A stretch of DNA of 64,000 bases from G965200765 sp965200765 (GCA_965200765.1 OZ241380.1:744001-808000), one strand, 5' to 3'. Shown: positions 1 through 8,863, counted from the first letter of the stretch. Notes: generated by a model not told the origin, from the sequence alone. A program made the numbers and translations.

Positions 1-135
1 TTTCGCGCACTGACGTTCGCCGATGGTGGCAAGGGTCTGGTGATCGGGCTATGTGTGGCATTTATCGGATTGACTGCAGATCGACTGTTGGTAGAGTGGG
101 CAGAAAATCGTAAGCGAATGTATGGTATCTTGTAA
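1..135 (+). CDS. ABC transporter permease, C-terminal end (glycine betaine/proline type)
   Basis: An open frame runs in from the left edge and ends at TAA 133-135, giving 44 residues. It has a hydrophobic segment (GLVIGLCVAFIGLTAD) followed by a charged tail. This matches the last transmembrane helix of ProW/OpuAB-type permeases, which commonly end with a 'GKGLxxGL...DR' pattern. The call rests on this short tail only. The gene lies 19 bp upstream of the DUF1989-GcvT gene, so both may be co-transcribed, which would fit uptake and breakdown of a methylated amine. Confidence 0.45.
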   Translation, partial: FRALTFADGGKGLVIGLCVAFIGLTADRLLVEWAENRKRMYGIL

Positions 136-154
136 GTGTGAAGGGGATAGAATA

Positions 155-2506
155 ATGGACATGATTGCAACTTCATCAGTGCCGAAGCTTCGTGAACCGG
201 GACTCGGAAGCCATTGGCTTGGACGGGAACGCTATGTTGTACGCGGTGGCGGTGTCACGGTGGTACCGTTGCTGGCCGGCGATGATATTGAAATCGTCGA
301 TCCCGAAGGCCTCCAGAACGGACTGGTTGTCGCCTTCGATTCTCAAGGTCGCGACTGTACAACAAAGCTTGGGGTGGTCCCGACTGTCAAAGGGGTTGAA
401 TTGGCCGAAGTGCTCAGCGGTGAGACGCCGGGTGCAGACTTGATTCGACGCAAGTTAAAACTATTCAACATCAAGCTGGAAGAATTTACTGCGGCCGACA
501 TTCTGACCGGACAAACGTCCCCTGGAACGAGTTTGTCCTTGACAAGCGAAACGGAGTGCATCGCTATAGTGGGTGCACCCGGAAAAAAGATGCAAGTTGA
601 CGAGCAGTGTCCAGCGACCAATTTGATTATCTGGGTAAGTCGCGCACAACCATGCGCAAACGGATTGCATGAAGTGCCGGACCCACTGGGTGACCCTGTT
701 CAAGACTTCAGGGTCAAAGCGGGAACTGCGACCAGCTACGAGGTGCAAGCCGGTCAGTATGTTCAGGTCCTGGATATTGATGGTCGCCAGTGTTCAGATT
801 TTCAGTGTTTCTCAATGACCGGTTTGGACCGGGGTGTAGAGCGATGTCTGGATGCAACTTCAACTCGTACCCTGGTTGGTTCGGCTTATCCCGGACCCGG
901 ACTCTATTCCAAGTTTTTTGATGTTGATCTGGAAGCACAAGTTGAAGTAATTCAGGACACTTGCGGACGACACGACAGTTTCGGACTGGCATGCACTGGC
1001 AAGTACTACGACGATCTCGGCTATCCCGGCCATGTCAATTGTTCGGATAATTTCAATTCAGCAATCGCCAAATACCCGATTGCTCCCCGCAAGGGTTGGA
1101 TGGCGATGAACTTGTTTTTCAATACTTTTTTCAACGACGACTTTCAACTGTATTCTGACGAGCCCTGGTCGCGACCCGGCGACTACGTACTAATGAAGGC
1201 TTTAACGGATTTGGTTTGTTTATCGTCGTCTTGCCCGGACGATATTGATGCTGCAAATGCCTGGAATCCTACGGATATTCAGATTCGTGTTTATAATGAG
1301 AAGGAACTGTTCAAACGTGCAGTAGCCTATCGTAAAACCGCAGATGCGGAGCCTGATATGACACAGGAGACCGGATTTCACAGTGAAACATCAAAACTGA
1401 CCAGAGACTTTGTCGAATACGCAGGATACTGGTTGCCGAATACCTTTACCAACCAGGGCGTGATTGATGAGTACTGGGCCTGTCGGCAAAATGCGGCGGT
1501 CATTGACTTGTCTCCACTTCGGAAGTATGAGGTACTGGGACCGGATGCAGAAGAATTGTTGCAGCGATGCGTGCCGCGGGATGTGCGGCGGCTTTCGGTG
1601 GGGCAAGTTGTGTATACCGCGATGTGCAATGAATCCGGAGGCATGATTGACGATGGAACAATATTTCGTCTGAACAACAACAATTTCCGGTGGATTGGCG
1701 GTGCTGACGAGTCTGGAATCTGGTTGCGCGAGCAAGCAGAGAAAATGGGCTTGAAAGCCTGGGTAAAGAGTTCTACCACCGAGCTTGCAAATTTACAAAT
1801 CCAGGGGCCGAAGAGTCGGGACATTTTGAAAAAACTGGTTTGGACGCGACCGGACCAAGCAACGGTTGAGGAACTGAACTGGTTTCGATTTTCCATTGCA
1901 AGAATCGGGAATGGAAGCGGAATTCCGATTTTAGTTTCAAGAACAGGATACACCGGCGAATTGGGTTATGAAATATTCTGTCATCCCGACCAAGGTGCAG
2001 AAGTCTGGTGCGCGATTTTCGACGCAGGCAAGGAGGAAGGCATCAAACCGATGGGTCTGGAAGCACTGGACAAGTTACGAATCGAAGCAGGATTGATTTT
2101 TGCCGGGCAGGAATTCTGCGAACAAACAGATCCTTTTGAAGCAGGCATTGGTTTTACCGTTCCTGCATCCAAATCGGATGATTTCATTGGTCGCGACGCG
2201 CTGGAGAAGCGCAAGGCTAGTCCGCAAAGAAAATTGGTGGGACTGGATCTGATGTGTCGGGAAGAAGTAGGTCATGGAGATGTTGTCTACTCTGGTCGGC
2301 GACAAGTGGGTCAAATCACTAGTGCCACCGAGTCGCCGATATTGGGCAAGAGTATTGCCTTGTGTCGAATGAACGTGGAATATGCTGAATTGGGTACTGA
2401 AGTTGAAGTTGGGAAACTGGATGGACAACAAAAAAGAGTTCCGGCAGTCGTTGTGCGGTTCCCGCACTTTGATCCGACCAAGCAGAGAATCAAGGGTAAT
2501 TATTGA
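155..2506 (+). CDS. DUF1989-GcvT fusion, aminomethyltransferase-like protein
   Basis: A cytosolic protein of 783 residues. The N-terminal 400 residues resemble the DUF1989 (urea carboxylase-associated) family, apparently as two related halves; the second half holds CSDFQCF and DTCGRHDSFG motifs. The C-terminal 390 residues are a glycine-cleavage T-protein (GcvT) domain, with features such as NLQIQGPKSR, SRTGYTGELGYEIF and QTDPFEAGIGFTV. GcvT folds bind tetrahydrofolate and accept C1 units from glycine, sarcosine or dimethylglycine. The substrate here is unknown. ATG 155 is preferred to an earlier in-frame start at 122 because AAGGGGA (141-147) lies at good spacing. The upstream betaine-type permease suggests a methylated amine substrate, by inference. 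Confidence 0.82.
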   Translation: MDMIATSSVPKLREPGLGSHWLGRERYVVRGGGVTVVPLLAGDDIEIVDPEGLQNGLVVAFDSQGRDCTTKLGVVPTVKGVELAEVLSGETPGADLIRRKLKLFNIKLEEFTAADILTGQTSPGTSLSLTSETECIAIVGAPGKKMQVDEQCPATNLIIWVSRAQPCANGLHEVPDPLGDPVQDFRVKAGTATSYEVQAGQYVQVLDIDGRQCSDFQCFSMTGLDRGVERCLDATSTRTLVGSAYPGPGLYSKFFDVDLEAQVEVIQDTCGRHDSFGLACTGKYYDDLGYPGHVNCSDNFNSAIAKYPIAPRKGWMAMNLFFNTFFNDDFQLYSDEPWSRPGDYVLMKALTDLVCLSSSCPDDIDAANAWNPTDIQIRVYNEKELFKRAVAYRKTADAEPDMTQETGFHSETSKLTRDFVEYAGYWLPNTFTNQGVIDEYWACRQNAAVIDLSPLRKYEVLGPDAEELLQRCVPRDVRRLSVGQVVYTAMCNESGGMIDDGTIFRLNNNNFRWIGGADESGIWLREQAEKMGLKAWVKSSTTELANLQIQGPKSRDILKKLVWTRPDQATVEELNWFRFSIARIGNGSGIPILVSRTGYTGELGYEIFCHPDQGAEVWCAIFDAGKEEGIKPMGLEALDKLRIEAGLIFAGQEFCEQTDPFEAGIGFTVPASKSDDFIGRDALEKRKASPQRKLVGLDLMCREEVGHGDVVYSGRRQVGQITSATESPILGKSIALCRMNVEYAELGTEVEVGKLDGQQKRVPAVVVRFPHFDPTKQRIKGNY

Positions 2507-2589
2507 CCAGTAAGTGTTTGTGGTGCTGAATTAAACCAAGTCTTAAAGGCGTAGCCGGCATGGTTGATTCAAGCATAAAACTTTCAAGC

Positions 2590-2796
2590 ACAACGTGAAA
2601 TAGTTTGTCAACGGCATAGAGTCATTTTGGGCGATGCTGAAGCGTGGAACGTGAATATGTCGAGACATACCATAAGATGAGTGTCAAGCATTTGGATCGC
2701 TATATCAATGAATTCACCGGCAAGCACAATATCCGGTATTTGCACACGATCAACCAAATGGAAGTGATTGCCACAAACATGGTCGGCAAGCGGTAA
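2590..2796 (+). pseudogene. IS1595-family (ISXO2-like) transposase C-terminal remnant
   Basis: Two reading frames together restore the C-terminal end of an ISXO2-like DDE transposase. The first gives NGIESFWAMLKRG (about 2609-2650). After a frameshift the second gives YHKMSVKHLDRYINEFTGKH and ends at TAA 2794-2796. The catalytic core upstream is missing, a stop codon (TAG, 2601) interrupts the first part, and no terminal repeats were found. It is a dead insertion-sequence scar directly upstream of the methyltransferase gene, consistent with transfer of that gene. Confidence 0.72.
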
Positions 2797-2845
2797 ATGC
2801 ACTAAGGAACCGGTGTTTGACTTCTAACAATAGACTGCATTATGC

Positions 2846-2862
2846 AGGGAGTGATTGAACTA
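2846..2862 (+). promoter_or_regulatory. ribosome-binding site that decides the methyltransferase reading frame
   Basis: AGGGAG (2846-2851) lies 10 nt before ATG 2862, but only 3 nt before TTG 2855. ATG 2862 is therefore the better start by spacing and codon. Yet ATG 2862 is not in frame with the methyltransferase at the current repeat number and runs into TGA near 3020. TTG 2855 is in frame but directly follows TGA 2852-2854 and is too close to the Shine-Dalgarno sequence. Confidence 0.6.
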
Positions 2863-4330
2863 TGAGAGAGAAAATCAGGCGCGACGTGCAAGCGAGCAAG
2901 CGAGCAAGCGAGCAAGCGAGCAAGCGAGCAAGCGAGCAAGCGAGCAAGCGAGTAACATTTTACCGACACATGGAGAACCAAATTGGAAAAACAGGACTCT
3001 GTTTCACGGCGACAATCTGAGGTTTCTCCGTGCGATGAACAGCGAATCAGTGCATTTGATTGCAACCGACCCACCTTTCAACAAAGGCAAGGACTTTCAT
3101 GCCACACCAGACAGTCTCGCTTCTGGCGCTTCATTCCAAGACAGGTGGTCGTGGGATAAAGATGTACATCAGGAGTGGGTGGATCAAATAAAAGATGACT
3201 TCCCGAAAGTTCAGAACGTCATTGAAGGGAGCAGAAGTTCCTATGGAGATGACATGGGTGCGTTTTTATGTTTTATGGCGGTAAGACTGGTAGAAATGCA
3301 CCGGGTGCTTCGAGAAGATGGAAGCATTTATCTTCATTGTGACCCTACAGCTAGTCATTATTTGAAGGAATTGATGGATTCTATATTTGGCAGAAAAAAT
3401 TTTAGAAACGAAATTGTGTGGTGCTACCCACCGAAAGGCAAACCCCCAAAATTTGGTTTTCATAGAAAACATGACATTCTGCTTTATTACGGTAAATCAG
3501 AGAATATTGGAATTTTTAATCACCAATATACTGGATTAGATAATTATCAAATAAGTAAATTTTCCAAAATTGACAAGCATGGTAGAAAATACAAAGAGTT
3601 CAAAGGAAAACGAACTTATCTTGACGAAAGTAAAGGGAGACCAGTTCCAACATGGTGGGATGATATTGGTCAAACGGGTCAATCAAAAATTGAGTTTATT
3701 GGTTACCCCACCCAAAAGCCATTGAAATTGTATGAACGAATTATCAAGGCAAGTTCAAACGAAGGAGATATAGTATTGGACCCCTTTGCAGGTTGTGCCA
3801 CTACTTGCATAGCAGCAGAAAAGTTGAAAAGGCAGTGGATTGGAATAGATATTTGGAAAGAAGTAATGAATATCGTATTGGATAGGCTTGAAAAAGAAGG
3901 ACTGAAAGCACCGAAGCACGCTAGGCGCAAAACTGCATTGAAACAAGAATTTCTGTTTGCTGATGACCTGCACTTCACTTCTGATTTGCCTGAGAGAACA
4001 GACGACGGCGAAGAAGCAATCCCGTTCTTGAAAACCAAATTGAGAGTCGGCGAACCTGAAGGGAAGAAAATGAGACGTGCCGAGATGGTTGAATATTTAT
4101 TGGATCAAAACGGTTCAATTTGTCAAGGTTGCTACAGGGAATTTGATGACTCTCGAATTCTTGAACTGGACCACAATGCTCCACGTTCTGACGGAGGTTC
4201 GAATCATATTTCCAATCGTATTCTGCTGTGCCCTCCTTGCAACAAGTTGAAAAGCAACCGATACACATTGTCAGGACTAAGGGAAGTGAACAAGCGGGAA
4301 GGGTATATGGCGAAACGAATTTTGAAGTGA
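2855..4330 (+). CDS. putatively phase-variable DNA methyltransferase with C-terminal HNH nuclease domain
   Basis: A beta-class DNA amino-methyltransferase. Motif IV (TDPPFNKG, about residues 71-78) precedes the SAM-binding motif I (VLDPFAGCATT, about 307-317), with the PTQKP element just before it. The C-terminal 70 residues form an HNH module: CQGC, LELDHNAPRSDGGSNH, NRILLCPPCNK. The protein could therefore both modify and cut DNA, or the HNH domain may help target recognition. In the present sequence the frame is open only from TTG 2855, which is a poor start. Starting from the better-placed ATG 2862, the eight-copy repeat throws translation out of frame, so the gene may be OFF or weakly expressed here. 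An IS1595 scar lies immediately upstream. No separate restriction gene is visible. Confidence 0.85.
   Translation: MNYERENQARRASEQASKRASEQASKRASEQASNILPTHGEPNWKNRTLFHGDNLRFLRAMNSESVHLIATDPPFNKGKDFHATPDSLASGASFQDRWSWDKDVHQEWVDQIKDDFPKVQNVIEGSRSSYGDDMGAFLCFMAVRLVEMHRVLREDGSIYLHCDPTASHYLKELMDSIFGRKNFRNEIVWCYPPKGKPPKFGFHRKHDILLYYGKSENIGIFNHQYTGLDNYQISKFSKIDKHGRKYKEFKGKRTYLDESKGRPVPTWWDDIGQTGQSKIEFIGYPTQKPLKLYERIIKASSNEGDIVLDPFAGCATTCIAAEKLKRQWIGIDIWKEVMNIVLDRLEKEGLKAPKHARRKTALKQEFLFADDLHFTSDLPERTDDGEEAIPFLKTKLRVGEPEGKKMRRAEMVEYLLDQNGSICQGCYREFDDSRILELDHNAPRSDGGSNHISNRILLCPPCNKLKSNRYTLSGLREVNKREGYMAKRILK
2888..2951 (+). repeat. octanucleotide tandem repeat (GCAAGCGA)8 in the methyltransferase 5' coding region
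   Basis: Eight perfect copies of the 8-bp unit occupy 64 bp, followed by a partial copy. Eight is not a multiple of three, so each gain or loss shifts the downstream frame. The unit contains no stop codon in this orientation; every frame reads a cycling ASEQASKR octapeptide. Such tracts near the start of modification-methylase genes are the classical signature of slipped-strand phase variation. Confidence 0.95.
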
Positions 4331-4532
4331 CGTAAAGAATTCACAAAACAGGACAATAATAGTTATGAAAAATCAAGACAAACTGTTGACAAGTAGCAAA
4401 CTTGAAGATTCTCCTCACAAAAAGTGAAACGTAAACGGAACAGAAACAAGAATGCTAAAAATAGACGCATCACCCGAATATGTTGCCAAAGCCACAATTC
4501 TTTAACAACTGGTGAATAGTAGTTTGATGGTA
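4331..4532. other. intergenic region, no convincing gene
   Basis: An AT-rich stretch between the methyltransferase and the convergent DUF1902-like gene. Only very short reading frames of about 20 codons are present (for example from ATG 4364). No hairpin terminator or repeat stands out. Confidence 0.4.
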
Positions 4533-4796
4533 CTAATGTGCAACTCCCAGTTCAGCATCAGTGGGACGTTCAAAAATAATTGGTGAGAATATATCCTTAA
4601 AGGACTTTTCTAATAACTCTTCAGTAGAAAGGTGGTTACTAATGATCAATTCAGCAACTATATCATACAAAACCTCCTCGAACTGCGTAATGGAATTTGC
4701 TTCGATGTGCAGTCCAACAATGTTGCTTTCCGAATAAAAAACTTTGGTCTCATCATCCCAAAGTGCTTTGACATAGAATTTGGTATTTCCTTTCAT
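4533..4796 (-). CDS. DUF1902-like small protein (HicB-related fold)
   Basis: An 87-residue protein. Its first 50 residues (KFYVKALWDDETKVFYSESN followed by IVGLHIEANSI) match the pattern of DUF1902 and HicB-like antitoxin beta-strand domains, 'vra.WDdea.vw.aeSddvpGL..ea'. The C-terminal half is a predicted acidic helix. HicB-like proteins usually pair with a HicA toxin, but no HicA reading frame was found on either side, so its role is unknown. ATG 4796 was chosen over GTG 4808 because AAGG lies just upstream. Confidence 0.5.
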   Translation of the reverse strand: MKGNTKFYVKALWDDETKVFYSESNIVGLHIEANSITQFEEVLYDIVAELIISNHLSTEELLEKSFKDIFSPIIFERPTDAELGVAH

Positions 4797-5163
4797 ATAG
4801 GCCTTCACAATATTTGTTTATAGATAAAACTGATGAAAATTAGTTAGTCTCGAAAAATCCTGATTTGCTTCAATCATGCTGATTAACAATTTTTTTCAAG
4901 ATGTTAACCATTTGCAAACAATAACCTGCTTGTGAATCTGGTTCGGGTGCGTTCACATCTTGTACTCGAACGACATAGTTTCTATATTCATGCTTCTTCA
5001 GCTCTTTGCTCGAGATTGGATCAAATAGTCTTTAATCATAGCAGACTCCTAACCGAAAAAATCCATGTCAGTGTTTCAAGAAAGCAAAGTCCTATTCCGG
5101 TGTCATACCGAGCAAGACAATTTGTACTCGAAATCATAAAACTTTCTAATGGTCAAGGGACGA
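4797..5163. other. intergenic region with a possible gene fragment
   Basis: On the minus strand, 4872-5025 reads about 50 protein-like residues, including EYRNYVVRVQDVNAPEPDSQ, ending at a stop. It follows a stop codon and has no usable start, so it looks like a gene remnant. A shorter VVRV-containing fragment reads on the same strand near 5940-5975. No family was recognised. An open frame at 4932-5180 on the plus strand looks like a shadow of this. Confidence 0.3.
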
Positions 5164-5646
5164 CTAAGTCAGATCATTGAGTTGGAGTAAACGGTCTCTC
5201 AGTTCAACGCCGAGAACTCTTCTCACGCCTTCCAAATCAATTCCTGTTTCAAACGAAGACTGTTGCATTTTAACTAGAAGCGCATCATCAGGTTCAAATG
5301 CCTTGGCGTGGTCAAACGACAACTCTTGAACTTGATACGGAGTCATGCCTTTACTCTGGCCAATGAGTTTTTGCGTCTCTTCCTCCGCCCAAGCCTTCGC
5401 GTCAATGTCTTTTGAAATTCGTTCTCCATGTTCAGATAGCCGAATCGGACTCGCGTTTGTAGTTGGTAAAAGCGGAAGTCTGTCAAGTATATTTTTTATA
5501 TCTATACGGATTTCTTTCATGAATTGATCGAACCCTTTCCAGTCACTATTGACTTCTCCGTACCAATTTCCAAATTTAAATACAGCGGCAATCAATGCTA
5601 GAAGCACTATAACAGATAGAGCTGGTGCCCAATTTGCTGGCATCAT
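5164..5646 (-). CDS. hypothetical membrane-anchored protein
   Basis: A 160-residue protein of unknown function. It has one N-terminal transmembrane helix (WAPALSVIVLLALIAAVFKF) followed by a charged, mostly helical soluble region with LSEHGERISKDIDAKAW in its middle. The topology suggests an inner-membrane anchor with a cytoplasmic or periplasmic coiled domain. ATG 5646 is the preferred start because GAGG lies 7 nt upstream; TTG 5649 and ATG 5643 are alternatives. It belongs to an accessory stretch and has no operon partner. Confidence 0.6.
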   Translation of the reverse strand: MMPANWAPALSVIVLLALIAAVFKFGNWYGEVNSDWKGFDQFMKEIRIDIKNILDRLPLLPTTNASPIRLSEHGERISKDIDAKAWAEEETQKLIGQSKGMTPYQVQELSFDHAKAFEPDDALLVKMQQSSFETGIDLEGVRRVLGVELRDRLLQLNDLT

Positions 5647-6078
5647 CAATGTACCTCAATATATACCTTAGTTTTGATAATTTCTCTTCCATTCAGAAGA
5701 AATGATGGTATGTGAATTATAAACGATGCTTTACTGGATTTTACGGTTGATTTCAACAAACGCAACGATCAGCATTGTAACTCTAGTAGCTGGGGATCAG
5801 TTTCACCATCGGGGTCTTCCCTGTATTGACTTTTTGGGTCACCTTCTGTTTGTCCTTAACTTCATTTACACAATACAGGAAAGTACCAAGGAAGTCTGCC
5901 ATTATTTTCGGAACTTAATGAAGTTTCCGGAGTTCAACTTATTTCCATCTACTACTCGAACGACAGAGTCTCAACAAATGCCTTGATACCGTGTTATCCA
6001 CGGTCCCGTTTTGCAATTTGGGTGACTGTCAAAAGATTCGCACTCACCAGAATCGAATGCAAATCTCGTGTCAGTAAA
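5647..6078. other. intergenic region, no supported gene
   Basis: About 430 bp between the hypothetical membrane protein and the adaptor gene. Plus-strand frames at 5726-5986 and 5983-6327 lack a ribosome-binding site and any recognisable motif, and the second overlaps the adaptor gene. An RND pump gene would be expected here downstream of a minus-strand adaptor; none is present. Confidence 0.4.
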
Positions 6079-7332
6079 TCAATCCGCCTGCCAAGGCTCC
6101 ACACTCAATCCGTCAACCGCATTGGTAAGCTGGGTGACAATGAGTTGGTCCTTGGGTTGAAGTTCTGCGCTGCTTGCCACAATGAATTGTGTTTCATTTC
6201 TTTCCACCTGTCCATAACGCTGAATGGTTACGGACTTCATTTTGTTGTCTTCCACTTTGAATACTTGATTGGAACCGTATACCGCCTGGTATGGAATTGC
6301 AATCGCATCATCGACTACAGGAAGTGAAACAGACAAGTCAAGCGTTCGTCCCAGCTCGGGAACGGTGTTGTTGGAAATGAGCCGAAAATATGCATCAACG
6401 CCGCCGCGTCCCGCAGTTACCGAGGATGAAAACCGGTCAAATTCGACTACTAGCCTTTGATTATCCACGAATGTTTCCGCCTTCACAGATAATCCTTGAT
6501 CGTCAACATCGCGCAGATTTGAAAGATAGCGATTTGGAATCAGTGCACGAATCTCGATCTGGCTGGGGTCGTACAGGTCAAGGATTCGCGTGCCATTCCG
6601 GACTCGATTGCCTGGCGCAACATGAACATTCGTTATGCGGCCCGCAAATGGTGCAGTCAGCACTGAATCTTCAATATCCAAACGCGCCTTGTCCAACGAT
6701 GCCTGAACTCGTTCCCGCTCTGCGGTCAGCGAAGCGACACGACTGTCGTATTCTCGGATAGAAGCCTCTCGAAGTGCAACAGATAACTGTGCCTGTTGCT
6801 CGGCCCGGACAGTGTCGTCCAGTTGTGCCTGAGAAGACAGATTGTCCTGTCTGAGATTGGCCACCCGCGATCTAGACTCGGTGGCAAGCACCAGCAACTG
6901 CTTTTCGTATTTCAGCAGTTCACGGTCGGTTTGCAGTTTTTGTGTTTCGCGCTGAATCGAAGCGTTGACTCTTGCGCTGTCCGCTTCCAGTTGCTTGATT
7001 TGAGTGTCAATATTCCGTGTGTCCAACTGAACGAGCAAGTTACCTCTCTCCACCGAATCACCTGTCCGCACGAATACATTGATCACTTCTGCATCCAGTA
7101 TTGAACTCAACTCGGACTGTCCGGGTATGACAACACTGCCGAACAATTGAACAGTGGGTGATATTGGTTCCTTTTGAACTTCCAGAACATGGACCGGCCA
7201 TACCCGTTGCTGTGGCGGTTCTACTTTGGCATCAGGCGCATCAACTCGCAATGCTACAAACCCGATTACACTACCGCCAATGATTGCAATTGGCAACAGG
7301 AATCGAAAGACTTTGACCAGAATCCTAATCAT
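6079..7332 (-). CDS. HlyD/RND-type periplasmic adaptor (membrane fusion protein)
   Basis: A 417-residue protein. An N-terminal membrane segment (FRFLLPIAIIGGSVIGFVAL) is followed by the first half of a biotinyl-lipoyl domain (VFVRTGDSVERGNLLVQLD). A long alpha-helical hairpin comes next (about 110-220), then the second lipoyl half (LTAPFAGRITNVHVAPGNRV) and beta-barrel and membrane-proximal domains. Adaptors of this type bridge an inner-membrane pump and an outer-membrane channel. Here neither a pump nor a TolC-like gene is adjacent, so it may be an orphan or serve a pump encoded elsewhere. ATG 7332 is the only sensible start. Confidence 0.86.
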   Translation of the reverse strand: MIRILVKVFRFLLPIAIIGGSVIGFVALRVDAPDAKVEPPQQRVWPVHVLEVQKEPISPTVQLFGSVVIPGQSELSSILDAEVINVFVRTGDSVERGNLLVQLDTRNIDTQIKQLEADSARVNASIQRETQKLQTDRELLKYEKQLLVLATESRSRVANLRQDNLSSQAQLDDTVRAEQQAQLSVALREASIREYDSRVASLTAERERVQASLDKARLDIEDSVLTAPFAGRITNVHVAPGNRVRNGTRILDLYDPSQIEIRALIPNRYLSNLRDVDDQGLSVKAETFVDNQRLVVEFDRFSSSVTAGRGGVDAYFRLISNNTVPELGRTLDLSVSLPVVDDAIAIPYQAVYGSNQVFKVEDNKMKSVTIQRYGQVERNETQFIVASSAELQPKDQLIVTQLTNAVDGLSVEPWQAD

Positions 7333-7475
7333 GGTTTTCTGTAATGTGCTTCGCCAATTTTGCTGTTTGAATGCTTGAGAGTATATATTATGTTAGATTC
7401 ATACTAGAATATGGCATCAATTTCTGTAAATCCAAATCAACGCCTGTTTGAGCGACAAAGTGAGGAGAAATTACT

Positions 7476-8759
7476 GTGACAGCGCAAAAGACGATCGCAT
7501 TTTTTCCGGAAGGGGCATTTGGACCGGCCCTGAATTCAGTTGGAATTGCCCAGGCCTGTACGGAGCTGGGGCATCGATGTGTATTTCTGACTGATCCCGG
7601 TTTTTCCGGCGTATTCAAGGAATACGGATTCGAGGAGCGAATTGTAAATCTCTCTGAACCGATGGACCCGGAGGAAATGGCCAAATACTGGTCAGATTTC
7701 ATCAACGGTCATATTCCAAATTTCAACAAGACACCTTACGAGCAGATTGACAACTATGTCAAGGAATGCTGGGAGGCGATTGTAGATACCGCGAAGTGGG
7801 CCGAGAAAGACCTGCCAAAAGTACTGGAAGAGTTGAACCCGGATATAGTTTGTGTGGACAATGTCATTTTGTTTCCAGCTATCAAGCACTACACTGCACC
7901 GTGGGTCAGAATCATTTCCTGCAGTGAAAACGAGATTCCAGACCCGAACATACCCCCGCATTTGTCAGGTTGTGGAGAAAACGATCGCGAATGTTTCGAG
8001 GCTTATCGAAACCGTTTCAACGAGATGATTGACCCCGTTCACCGCGACTTCAACCAGTTCCTGCAATCTTGCGGAGAGGCACCGTATCCAATAGGTGAGT
8101 TCTTTGAATCGTCTCCGTACATGAATTTGTTGCTTTATCCCGAACAGCTTCAGTTCAAGCGGTCGAAGCCGTTGGACCCAACGAAATTTCAGTATCTGGA
8201 AGGTTGTGTACGAAACGAGGAAAAATTTGAGATAGTGGATTTTCCGGGATTTGAGTCAAATCCGTTGATCTACCTGAGCTTCGGTTCGCTGGGTTCGGGT
8301 GACACAGATTTGTTGAAACGATTGATTTCCGTACTGGGTGGCATGAAGTATCGGGTGCTTGTCAATGTAGGTGACTATCAGGATGCCTACGACCAGGTTC
8401 CGGACAATGTTCACATTGCTTCTTGGTACCCGCAACCATCTGTGATTGAGCAGGTGGATGCCGTGATACATCATGGCGGCAACAACAGTTTCACGGAATG
8501 TCTGTACTTTGGAAAGCCGGCATTGATCATGCCCTATGTATGGGATGGGCACGACAACGCAACGCGGGTGCAGGAAACCAGACATGGATTGAAGATGCAC
8601 CGTTCGGACTGGTCGGACGAAGAATTTGAAAACGCGTTGAATACTCTGCTGACGGATTCCGAAATGCAGAAAAATCTCGCTAGCACAAGCCGACATATGC
8701 AAGCGGCCGATGGGAGAAAGAAAGCGGCAAGAATCATCGATCAACTGATTTCCTCGTAG
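7476..8759 (+). CDS. GT1-family (UGT/MGT-like) glycosyltransferase
   Basis: A 427-residue GT-B fold glycosyltransferase. The N-terminal domain begins with the acceptor-binding pattern FFPEGAFGPALNSVGIAQAC. The C-terminal domain holds the nucleotide-sugar signature (HIASWYPQPSVIEQVDAVIH, then HGGNNSFTECLYFGKPALIM and DGHDNATR). Family members transfer a sugar to small lipophilic acceptors such as sterols, macrolides or carotenoids; the acceptor cannot be predicted. The GTG 7476 start is supported by GAGGAG at 7462-7467. It reads divergently from the adaptor gene. Confidence 0.85.
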   Translation: MTAQKTIAFFPEGAFGPALNSVGIAQACTELGHRCVFLTDPGFSGVFKEYGFEERIVNLSEPMDPEEMAKYWSDFINGHIPNFNKTPYEQIDNYVKECWEAIVDTAKWAEKDLPKVLEELNPDIVCVDNVILFPAIKHYTAPWVRIISCSENEIPDPNIPPHLSGCGENDRECFEAYRNRFNEMIDPVHRDFNQFLQSCGEAPYPIGEFFESSPYMNLLLYPEQLQFKRSKPLDPTKFQYLEGCVRNEEKFEIVDFPGFESNPLIYLSFGSLGSGDTDLLKRLISVLGGMKYRVLVNVGDYQDAYDQVPDNVHIASWYPQPSVIEQVDAVIHHGGNNSFTECLYFGKPALIMPYVWDGHDNATRVQETRHGLKMHRSDWSDEEFENALNTLLTDSEMQKNLASTSRHMQAADGRKKAARIIDQLISS

Positions 8760-8863
8760 CTTCTCCTGATTTGCTAAAGAATCAAACTGATTTGTACGAA
8801 AGCCAGGAATCTAGCACTCATTGTTGTCCCAAACAAATAATATGAAATGCTGAACCCTTGTCT

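Noticed and set aside
2888..2951. Assembly artefact explanation for the octamer tract
   Set aside because: Eight exact copies inside a coherent methylase gene with proper flanks match known phase-variable genes. Copy number could still be miscounted, which would change the ON/OFF call.
2802..3074. Minus-strand open frame with repeated leucine/arginine/alanine units
   Set aside because: It is the reverse reading of the octanucleotide repeat and the methyltransferase start; no ribosome-binding site or family.
4932..5180. Plus-strand frame of 82 residues
   Set aside because: No motif or ribosome-binding site; the opposite strand carries the more protein-like fragment.
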